Shown here piece by piece: positions 7,325-13,139 of a stretch of 14,022 bases of DNA. Both the position numbers and the translations under genes were made by a program. Position 1 is the first letter of the stretch, and each line of letters opens with the position of its first letter. Origin of the DNA: Sphingomonas sp. UBA4766 (lineage in GTDB: Bacteria > Pseudomonadota > Alphaproteobacteria > Sphingomonadales > Sphingomonadaceae); assembly GCA_002403415.1 (NCBI GenBank), contig DHHS01000155.1, positions 11,094 through 25,115 of the forward strand, written 5' to 3'. A model generated the notes under the pieces. The model saw only the letters and a program-made list of their open reading frames with translations. It did not search any database and had not been told where the DNA came from.

Positions 7325-7846
7325 ATGGCTACGTCTGCGACCGACAGCGACAAGGTCAGAACCGTGCGCGCCACGCCTGGAACCTCGCGCGGCAGCAAGG
7401 CGGCTACGCCCAAGACAGGCGGCGGCTATCGCGAGCTCTTCGCCGCCTCACCTCAGGCGCGGATTGCGATGATCCGGCAAGGTGTGCCCGCTATCGAGGC
7501 CAAGCGGCTGGTGCAGGCGCTCGGGGTCGAGCAGAAGGTGTTTTATCAGGCGCTCGGGCTGAAGACTGCCACCGTCAATCGCAAGATCACCCAGAGCGAG
7601 CAGCTCGCCAGCGATGAAAGCGAGCGCCTGCTGGGCGTGGCGCGGTTGATCGGGCAGGTCGAGGCGATCGTGGCGGAGTCTGGCGATCCCAAGGGCTTCG
7701 ATGCACCCGAATGGCTGTCGCGCTGGCTGCGTGAGCCACTGCCTGCGCTTGGTGGCACCCCGCCGATGGCCTTGCTCGATACGATGGAGGGTCAGGCCAT
7801 GGTCGTCGAGGCGCTCGCCCGCATCCAGAGCGGAGCCTATGCGTGA
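7325..7846 (+). CDS. Xre/MbcA/ParS-like antitoxin with DUF2384-type C-terminal domain
   Basis: A 173-residue protein from ATG 7325, chosen because AGGAG lies 6 bases upstream; an in-frame ATG at 7307 lacks such a site. The first 38 residues are polar and probably disordered. Residues about 40-105 form a helical Xre-like DNA-binding region (LVQALGVEQKVFYQALGLKT). The C-terminal 65 residues carry the toxin-binding domain: an LIGQVEAI helix, then WLSRWLREPLPALGG, PMALLDT, and EALARIQSGAY at the very end. In this family the C-terminus enters the active site of the RES toxin to block it, and the dimer represses the operon. Its stop overlaps the toxin start (GTGA at 7843-7846), so antitoxin is made first and translation is coupled. 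ParS of the Sphingobium ParST system is a known relative by type. Confidence 0.88.
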   Translation: MATSATDSDKVRTVRATPGTSRGSKAATPKTGGGYRELFAASPQARIAMIRQGVPAIEAKRLVQALGVEQKVFYQALGLKTATVNRKITQSEQLASDESERLLGVARLIGQVEAIVAESGDPKGFDAPEWLSRWLREPLPALGGTPPMALLDTMEGQAMVVEALARIQSGAYA

Positions 7847-8328
7847 GTGTATCGGTCTGGCGGATTGCCACTGATGCGAAGGACTACGAAGCGGACGATC
7901 TCAGCGGCAAGGGGGCCGAGATCACCGGCGGGCGCTGGAACGACAAGGGCACGCCGCTGGTCTACGCCTCGACGAACCGGTCGCTCGCCGCGCTTGAGAC
8001 CATCGTGCACCTCAACTCGAACGGCCTGCCGCTCAACCGCTACCTCGTCGAGATCGTCATCCCGGATGATGTCTGGAATGCAGCCGAGGCACTCGATCAC
8101 ACCAATGCCCCGGTCGGATGGGACGCTGAGCCTGCGAGCCGCACATCATCGGACTATGGCACCCGCTGGGCAAGAGCCGCGACCAGCCCGCTCCTGCGCG
8201 TGCCTTCGGTGATCGTGCCGGAGGAAAGCAATGTGCTGATCAACCCGCGCCATCCCGACATCGCGGCGATCAAAGCCCGCAAGGTGCGCAAGTGGATCTA
8301 TGATCCGAGGATCGTGCGGAGCATGTGA
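7843..8328 (+). CDS. RES-domain toxin (NAD-targeting or ADP-ribosylating type)
   Basis: A 161-residue, single-domain RES protein with a GTG start inside the antitoxin stop. It shows the family's conserved points: R7 in VWR, GGRWN at 29-33, Y41 in LVYAS, E52 in ALETIVH, and S122 in PSVIVPEE followed by NVLINP. Y41 and E52 have the spacing seen for catalytic residues in RES toxins such as MbcT. Family members either degrade NAD+ (MbcT, Xre-RES) or ADP-ribosylate phosphoribosyl pyrophosphate synthetase (ParT of Sphingobium), stopping growth when not bound by antitoxin. Which of the two applies here cannot be told from the sequence alone. The gene is complete and intact, so the pair is probably active. 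Confidence 0.9.
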   Translation: MSVSVWRIATDAKDYEADDLSGKGAEITGGRWNDKGTPLVYASTNRSLAALETIVHLNSNGLPLNRYLVEIVIPDDVWNAAEALDHTNAPVGWDAEPASRTSSDYGTRWARAATSPLLRVPSVIVPEESNVLINPRHPDIAAIKARKVRKWIYDPRIVRSM

Positions 8329-8516
8329 CCAACACCCCGGCGCCGTGCGACAAGCGCGAGAATGGCGGCGCGCTGCGGCTTCCTGTGCCATGGTGGGAAA
8401 TGGCGCGAGACACTTGGCCGCCGCGCTTGCCGCAGCCCCGGCTGGTGCTTGGGGAAGCCAAAGCGGTTAGCGTGGCAAGCGTCTCAACGCCGACGCCGCT
8501 GCACGAATCAGCCTGA
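8325..8516 (+). CDS. possible small coupled ORF after the RES toxin (doubtful)
   Basis: A GTG at 8325 overlaps the toxin stop as GTGA, exactly as the toxin start overlaps the antitoxin. It opens a 63-residue frame rich in Pro, Trp and Arg. I recognise no family, and the last 50 bases run antisense to the glycosyltransferase 3' end. The coupling is the only positive evidence, and chance is quite possible in high-GC DNA. If it is not a gene, 8329-8466 holds nothing I can name. Confidence 0.18.
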   Translation: MTNTPAPCDKRENGGALRLPVPWWEMARDTWPPRLPQPRLVLGEAKAVSVASVSTPTPLHESA

Positions 8517-9390
8517 ACGCAAAGCAGCGGTCCTCGCGCAAGCCTGCCCAGACGAGCCGCGGGAGCGCGGTCGGCTGTCGGCGGATCATGCCGATCAACT
8601 GATAGGAATAATGGCGCCGGTTGAACGCAAGCCCCGCGCGCGCCGCCGTCTGTTGCTCCGCGGTCAAGCCGGAGTCGATCTGGCGCTTCAATACCTGCCG
8701 GGCGATGCGGCTCATGCGCGCTGCGCTGGCCGACATGCTTGCCCCGTGGCGCCGGTAATCCGCGCCGATATGGGGATAACAGGCGATCGGATGATGGCGT
8801 GCCAGCTTCAGGTAGACGTCATAATCCTCGCAACTGGGCAGGCGCGTGTCGAACCCGCCGATGCCGCGCAACTTCGCCACATCGTAAAGCACTGTGCCGT
8901 GCATGCCGATGAAATTGTCGTGAAGCATCGCCACAAAGGCGTCGGGCTTGCTTACCGGCGGGCAGACCGCGATCGGGGTCAGATCGAGCGCAACATTGCG
9001 ATAACCGCCATAGGCAAAGGCAATATCGGGCCTGGCCGCGAAACAGGCCAACGCATGCGCCAGCGCGCCGGGCCACAGCCGGTCGTCGGCATCAAGAAAC
9101 AGAATGTGACTCGTTCGCGCCACCGCCAGCGCCGCATTGCGCGCCGCCGACAGTCCCGCATTGGGCTGTTGCAGATACGCAACCCCGGGATGCGCCAACG
9201 CGACGGCGTTGGTGTCATCGGTCGATCCGTCGTCGACCAAGATGATTGCATCAGCCGGTCGGTGCTGGCCAAGGATCGACGCAATCGCATCGGCCAGAAA
9301 CCGCCCCTGATTATAGCATGCAATCGCGACCGTGACGGTGGCGCCCGCCCCGCCCGTCAACGGTGCATCGCCGCGCGCCGTATCGCTCAC
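8467..9390 (-). CDS. family 2 (GT-A) glycosyltransferase
   Basis: The protein has 307 residues from GTG 9390. This start lies 22 bases after the acyltransferase stop and puts the conserved VTVAIACYNQGRFL strand near the N-terminus; an alternative ATG at 9462 would add 24 unconserved residues and overlap the upstream gene by 50 bases. GT2 features visible are D53/D54 in VDDGSTDD (nucleotide binding), N-A-G-L-S-A-A-R-N, the metal-binding DAD (D100, D102), and a later acidic pair E188/D189 in the segment LPSCEDYDVYL that probably holds the catalytic base. The C-terminal third is basic and helical without clear membrane helices. Such enzymes add sugars from nucleotide donors during capsule, exopolysaccharide or O-antigen synthesis at the cytoplasmic face. 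It follows an acyltransferase in one operon, which fits polysaccharide decoration. Donor and acceptor are unknown. Confidence 0.88.
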   Translation of the reverse strand: MSDTARGDAPLTGGAGATVTVAIACYNQGRFLADAIASILGQHRPADAIILVDDGSTDDTNAVALAHPGVAYLQQPNAGLSAARNAALAVARTSHILFLDADDRLWPGALAHALACFAARPDIAFAYGGYRNVALDLTPIAVCPPVSKPDAFVAMLHDNFIGMHGTVLYDVAKLRGIGGFDTRLPSCEDYDVYLKLARHHPIACYPHIGADYRRHGASMSASAARMSRIARQVLKRQIDSGLTAEQQTAARAGLAFNRRHYSYQLIGMIRRQPTALPRLVWAGLREDRCFAFRLIRAAASALRRLPR

Positions 9391-9412
9391 GTTCGATGGC
9401 CAGCCGCCAATG

Positions 9413-9913
9413 TCAGTCCTGCCAGCGCTGGGCACGTTGATCAGCGCTGGCCAGGCGACCACGCTTGGTAACCTCTATATCACGGCGAACGACCCGCGCG
9501 GGATTGCCGGCAACGATCGTGCGTTCCGGCACGTCATCCATTACAACCGATCCCGCCGCGACGATCGCTTCATCGCCGATGGTGACGCCCGGCAGCACGA
9601 TTGCCCCACCGCCGACGAAGCTGCGCGCGCCGATGGTGATCGGACGCGATTCGCCCGTGCGCACGTCGCGGGTGATCAGCAATGTCTTGAACGCGATCAG
9701 CGTATCACGCCCGATGGTGATGCTACCGCGCGCGCCCGACACGATGCGCCCCGATGTCGAGATTGACGAGCTGGGATGGATATTCACGCCATAGCGCAAG
9801 GCGAACCAGTGCCTGCGGCCGCTCAGCACCGCGGTGCGCAGCCAGCTGAACTGGTTCAACGATTTGATGGCCACGCGCTGGTCCTCGGTGATTGATCGGT
9901 GCGACGATCGCAC
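9413..9913 (-). CDS. left-handed beta-helix (hexapeptide repeat) acyltransferase, catalytic His apparently replaced
   Basis: A 166-residue protein with a GTG start at 9913. The segment from about residue 43 to 145 shows hexapeptide repeats (NIHPSS, SITIGRD, PITIGARSFVGGGAIVLPGVTIGDEAIVAAGSVV) ending in DVPERTIVAGNPARVVRR, typical of WbbJ/colanic-acid-type O-acetyltransferases. These move acetyl groups from acetyl-CoA to sugars. Relatives have a THD-like catalytic histidine at the turn before the extended loop; here the segment reads LLITRDVRTGES, with R82 at that place (codon at 9668-9670, one transition from a His codon). The enzyme may be inactive or the alignment may be shifted. It probably shares a transcript with the downstream glycosyltransferase and is divergent from the next acyltransferase, 36 bases away. 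Confidence 0.85.
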   Translation of the reverse strand: MRSSHRSITEDQRVAIKSLNQFSWLRTAVLSGRRHWFALRYGVNIHPSSSISTSGRIVSGARGSITIGRDTLIAFKTLLITRDVRTGESRPITIGARSFVGGGAIVLPGVTIGDEAIVAAGSVVMDDVPERTIVAGNPARVVRRDIEVTKRGRLASADQRAQRWQD

Positions 9914-9949
9914 CTAACACCGCTGAAAGCACCATGGTAGGGGGACTGA

Positions 9950-10330
9950 ATGTTCGGGGCATATTGGCGGCATCTGATCCGAACCCGGCTGTTCGGAATG
10001 GATATTGATCGCAGCGCGCGCATCGCAAAAACCGCGCTGATCGACCGCACCTACCCAAAGGGGGTTCATATCGAGGCTGACGTCGTTATCGACGAGGAAG
10101 CGGTTGTGCTGACCCATGACATGGTGCGCGGTCTTTATCAGCATACCCGCATCGGCCGCGGTGCGACCCTGGGACCAAGGGCGATCATCCTGCCGGGAAT
10201 CACAGTGGGTTGCGGTGCGAATATAGTCGCCGGATCGCTGGTCAATCGTGACGTGCCCGATGGCGCGACGGTGATGGGCAACCCCGCACAGCTGGTCGAA
10301 ACCGCCGCGATTGCGGAAGCGGAGAGCTGA
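9950..10330 (+). CDS. left-handed beta-helix (hexapeptide repeat) acyltransferase
   Basis: A 126-residue protein starting at ATG 9950 with AGGGGG 5-10 bases upstream. After a short N-terminal segment (FGAYWRHLIRTRLFGMDID), repeats appear as VHIEADVVID, TRIGRGATLGPRAIILPGITVGCGANIVAGSLV, and the family ending DVPDGATVMGNPAQLV. It keeps the catalytic-type histidine H56 in VVLTHDM, unlike its divergent neighbour. It is short but complete for this superfamily and likely O-acetylates a sugar in surface-polysaccharide synthesis. Its stop codon is part of a stem followed by T residues, a possible terminator, so it may be a single-gene transcript. Substrate unknown. Confidence 0.85.
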   Translation: MFGAYWRHLIRTRLFGMDIDRSARIAKTALIDRTYPKGVHIEADVVIDEEAVVLTHDMVRGLYQHTRIGRGATLGPRAIILPGITVGCGANIVAGSLVNRDVPDGATVMGNPAQLVETAAIAEAES

Positions 10331-10355
10331 TCATTTTTACCTGAAATGATCTTTT
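10329..10355 (+). terminator. possible intrinsic terminator after the acyltransferase
   Basis: GATCATTT (10329-10336) and AAATGATC (10344-10351) form a perfect 8-bp stem with a 7-base loop, directly followed by TTTT (10352-10355). The stem is AT-rich, hence weaker than usual, and it begins inside the stop codon. In this GC-rich setting it stands out and fits rho-independent termination in the plus direction. Confidence 0.5.
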
Positions 10356-10358
10356 AGA

Positions 10359-10387
10359 TTGACTTTGCGAACCGATTTGGTTATGTA
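10359..10387 (+). promoter_or_regulatory. candidate sigma70-type promoter of the LamG-SGNH gene
   Basis: TTGACT (10359-10364) and TATGTA (10382-10387) are separated by exactly 17 bases, in a locally AT-rich stretch right after the terminator. Transcription would start near 10394, leaving a leader of about 235 bases before the start codon at 10629. This is the best promoter match noticed in the window. Confidence 0.55.
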
Positions 10388-10393
10388 ATCTTG

Positions 10394-10628
10394 CCAGCCA
10401 TGTCCCCGGCTGTGCAGAGAGAGATGTTCGTGCCTCCAGTCTGCCCCCCCCCAATGTTTGGGTGTCGTCGCACCCGGCATGACACGTTTATGCTGATGCC
10501 CGGCCGCGCCCCAACGCGCTGACCGCATCGGCTTTCGCAGCGTCAGCGCGTCCGGCCAATGGCAGCGCGTCAATCCGGTCTGACGCATCCGGCGCTTTGA
10601 TTGATCGCAAGAACGGAGAGAGCTGCAA
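10394..10628 (+). other. long non-coding leader with hairpins and a C9 tract
   Basis: About 235 bases without a convincing gene. Possible stems include CAGCC/GGCTG (10395-10399 with 10408-10412), GGGTG/CACCC (10460-10464 with 10471-10475) and GGCAT/ATGCC (10476-10480 with 10496-10500); the last two abut. A run of nine C occupies 10444-10452. A GGAGAGAG ribosome-binding site lies at 10615-10622, six bases before the next gene. A 40-codon frame from 10400 has no ribosome-binding site and is not called. No known riboswitch class was recognised. Confidence 0.4.
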
Positions 10629-13139
10629 ATGCCTTTGATCGTCAGCCCCAACCAGGAATTGGGCGTCAATGCCACACCGCATTCGGCGCGCACCCCCACC
10701 CCCGTCACCTTCACCGCGCCGTTGCGCGCCGCCACGCGCTTTGGGCCGGAAAACAACATTTTTGCACTGTCCGGCTCCAACACGGCGACCGCCGCCAATG
10801 GCGCGCCGGTGCTGGGCAGCATCAATGCCCGCGCGATCGAGCTGAACACGCCCGCCATGCCCGCAAGCGGCGACGTGACCTATGCGTTCCTGTTCCGCAC
10901 GGCGGCGGCAAGTTCGGGCGGCTCGCGCGTTGAAAATATCCTGGGCGTGGTCGGCCAATCGGCAACGGGCGGGTCGGGCGGTCAGTTTGCGCTGCGCACG
11001 CCGTCGCTGGTGACGGGGTCAAACACGACGGGCCAAACGCGCAATCTGGTTGATGCGGGGCGGATATTGCCGCGCCGTGCGGGCACCGGCTGGCAATGGT
11101 GGCCGCAGACAACGCTGGGCGCGGCGCTGACCACGATTCAGCTTGATCCCGATACCAGCTATCTTTGCGTGCTCGGTATCGGCGGCGTGCGGCCTCAGTT
11201 GATTATGGTCGATATTGCGACCGGCGTTGCGCAAAGCGCGACGGGGCCGACCGATATTACGGGCACGCGCCCCAATGCGGCGCTGTTCAACCTGTTGGGC
11301 GCGGTGGGATCGGGCACCGACCGGCAAGGCTTTGGCGGCGATGCGGCCGAATTTGTCGTGGTGCATGGCGGCACTTTCCCGACCACGGCACAGGCGCAGG
11401 CAGCGGTCGGTGATCCGGCATCGCTGGCAAGCGCGATTGGCGGGACATTGGCCTATCACAACCGATTGGATTTTGCCGCCGCATCGGGCAGCACGCTGGC
11501 AAGTGTCGTCGGATCGAACGCCACCGTCACCAGCGGGGCAATCGGGCTGGAGCCGGTCAGCGCGTTCAAGACGACGGGCGTTGTGCTCGACCGGCTGGGG
11601 TCGCAATGGGTGTTTCCGTTTGCCCCCGGCGCAGCCACCGGCAAGGCATGGTTTGAGGGAAGCGCGCCCGCAGGGGCGACGGTGGTCTGTTATCTGCGCT
11701 ATCCCGGCACCGGCACAACCAGCGCGCAAGTGCGCGTGACGGCGGACGGCGCGGGACGCTTTGTTGCGAGCATCGACACGCCGAAAGCCACGCCATTTTA
11801 TCGCAGTGCGGGCAACCTTGCCGATCTGGCCGATTGTCATCACGAAATGGACCTGATGGACATTGGCATGGTGGTGCCGATGATCGGGCAAAGCGAAATG
11901 ATGATTATGGCCAGTTCGGCGTGGACGTCCACGACCGATCTGACCCCGGTTGCCGCCAATAACAGCGGCCTGTCGGCAACGGCGGGACCGCAGGGGGCAA
12001 CGGCGCGCTGGGGCGTGGTCATGGATGCGGCCTCGCGCAGCACGACCGGGCTGGGCCCGGCGCGCGCGGTTGGGCCGGTCAAGGTGCGGCCCGAACGGAT
12101 GCTGGGGCGCGGGCTATGGGCGGACGGCGTGCATGAGATTGCGGCGCGCATTATTGCCGATACCGGGTGCAGCGTGATGTTTGCAGGCTTTGCGCGCGGC
12201 GGCCATACGGTTGACCAATTCATCTTTGACCGCCGCAGCTTTAGCCAATCGCTGACGCTGACGGGCAGCGGCACCGGCCCCTATACCGCGACGGTTGCAC
12301 TGACCACGGCGGCGATCCAGGCCGCGTTTGCCGATGAATTGGGCAGCACCGACGCCGCCGCGCTGTCGCTGTCATCGGTTTATCGCAATCAGGTGCGCCC
12401 CGGCACATTCAGCCTCGACCTTGGCGGCGGTATCGTCATCACCGATACGCGGGTCAGCGATGCAAGCGGCACCTTGGCAGGGCCCGGTGGAATTACCGGC
12501 ACGATCACTTATGTGGCGGGCAGCGCCACGGGCAGCGCCAGCATATCACTGACCTTTCCGTCTGTGCCTGCGGCGACCACGGGCACGCTGACATGGCAAC
12601 CCAAGGCCGAAATGCTGGGCGCGGCGGCCAATAACAAGACCGCCAATCTTGACGGGTTTGGCGTGATCGAAACCGTGGATGCGGTGGCGACGCTGGGCCT
12701 GCGTTATGGCTGGTCGGTGGGGCTGTTGTGGTGGGCGACCGCCAATCTGACCGATGGCGCAAATAACGCCGCGATCCGCGCCAATGTGGCGGCCAAGCAC
12801 GCCGCAATGCGCAACCGGCTCAAAACCTATGTCCGCAGTGGCGTGGATGCGAGCCTTGCCGATGCGCCGATCATGTATGCGGCCAAGGGGCGCGATACCG
12901 CCAACACCACGACGGTCGACAATGCGCGCCAGCTTGCGATTGATGTATGGGCCAGCCGCTCCTGGGCGCGGCGCGGCGGGCATTATCACGACTTTGCGGT
13001 TGATGTGGCTGTCCGTCGTCAGAACATTCGGCACAACTCGCGGCGTAAATTAGCGGAGTGCGGGCCTCGTCTGGGGGTTGATGTTAGGCGGCGAGCTTGC
13101 GGTGTTGCAAGCGCCGATACTCGATGGTCTGTCGCTTGA
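10629..13139 (+). CDS. large LamG-like plus SGNH-esterase-like protein, 3' end interrupted by an insertion sequence
   Basis: The open frame has 836 codons, but only about 794 are native; the rest reads antisense through the IS. I see no signal peptide or membrane helix. Residues about 20-285 look like a concanavalin/LamG-type beta-sandwich (FLFRTA, ITGTRPNAALFNLLGAVGS, AEFVVVHGGTF). About 300-400 may be an Ig-like linker. From about 413 an SGNH/SASA-type carbohydrate-esterase fold begins with the nucleophile block PMIGQSEMM (S422; family usually GQSN). Residues about 537-655 form a Thr/Ser/Gly-rich beta insert, after which the hydrolase resumes (LLWWATAN, W701/W702, where relatives have WWQGE) and reaches HYHD (H785, D788), a candidate for the His/Asp block, just before the break. 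Possible roles are a surface-polysaccharide deacetylase or a phage-tail-like carbohydrate-binding protein; position next to O-acetyltransferases favours the first. Function is inferred. Confidence 0.7.
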   Translation: MPLIVSPNQELGVNATPHSARTPTPVTFTAPLRAATRFGPENNIFALSGSNTATAANGAPVLGSINARAIELNTPAMPASGDVTYAFLFRTAAASSGGSRVENILGVVGQSATGGSGGQFALRTPSLVTGSNTTGQTRNLVDAGRILPRRAGTGWQWWPQTTLGAALTTIQLDPDTSYLCVLGIGGVRPQLIMVDIATGVAQSATGPTDITGTRPNAALFNLLGAVGSGTDRQGFGGDAAEFVVVHGGTFPTTAQAQAAVGDPASLASAIGGTLAYHNRLDFAAASGSTLASVVGSNATVTSGAIGLEPVSAFKTTGVVLDRLGSQWVFPFAPGAATGKAWFEGSAPAGATVVCYLRYPGTGTTSAQVRVTADGAGRFVASIDTPKATPFYRSAGNLADLADCHHEMDLMDIGMVVPMIGQSEMMIMASSAWTSTTDLTPVAANNSGLSATAGPQGATARWGVVMDAASRSTTGLGPARAVGPVKVRPERMLGRGLWADGVHEIAARIIADTGCSVMFAGFARGGHTVDQFIFDRRSFSQSLTLTGSGTGPYTATVALTTAAIQAAFADELGSTDAAALSLSSVYRNQVRPGTFSLDLGGGIVITDTRVSDASGTLAGPGGITGTITYVAGSATGSASISLTFPSVPAATTGTLTWQPKAEMLGAAANNKTANLDGFGVIETVDAVATLGLRYGWSVGLLWWATANLTDGANNAAIRANVAAKHAAMRNRLKTYVRSGVDASLADAPIMYAAKGRDTANTTTVDNARQLAIDVWASRSWARRGGHYHDFAVDVAVRRQNIRHNSRRKLAECGPRLGVDVRRRACGVASADTRWSVA

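Noticed and set aside
8362..9471. 369-codon plus-strand frame opposite the glycosyltransferase
   Set aside because: The minus strand encodes a clear GT2 enzyme; the plus frame has no recognisable motif.
10400..10522. 40-codon ORF in the leader that spans the C9 tract
   Set aside because: No ribosome-binding site, start only a few bases from the predicted transcription start, and no recognisable sequence.
10597..10610. possible second Fnr box before the large gene
   Set aside because: TTGAT-N4-CGCAA has two mismatches in one half-site and overlaps the region just before the ribosome-binding site; no respiratory role is expected for the gene.
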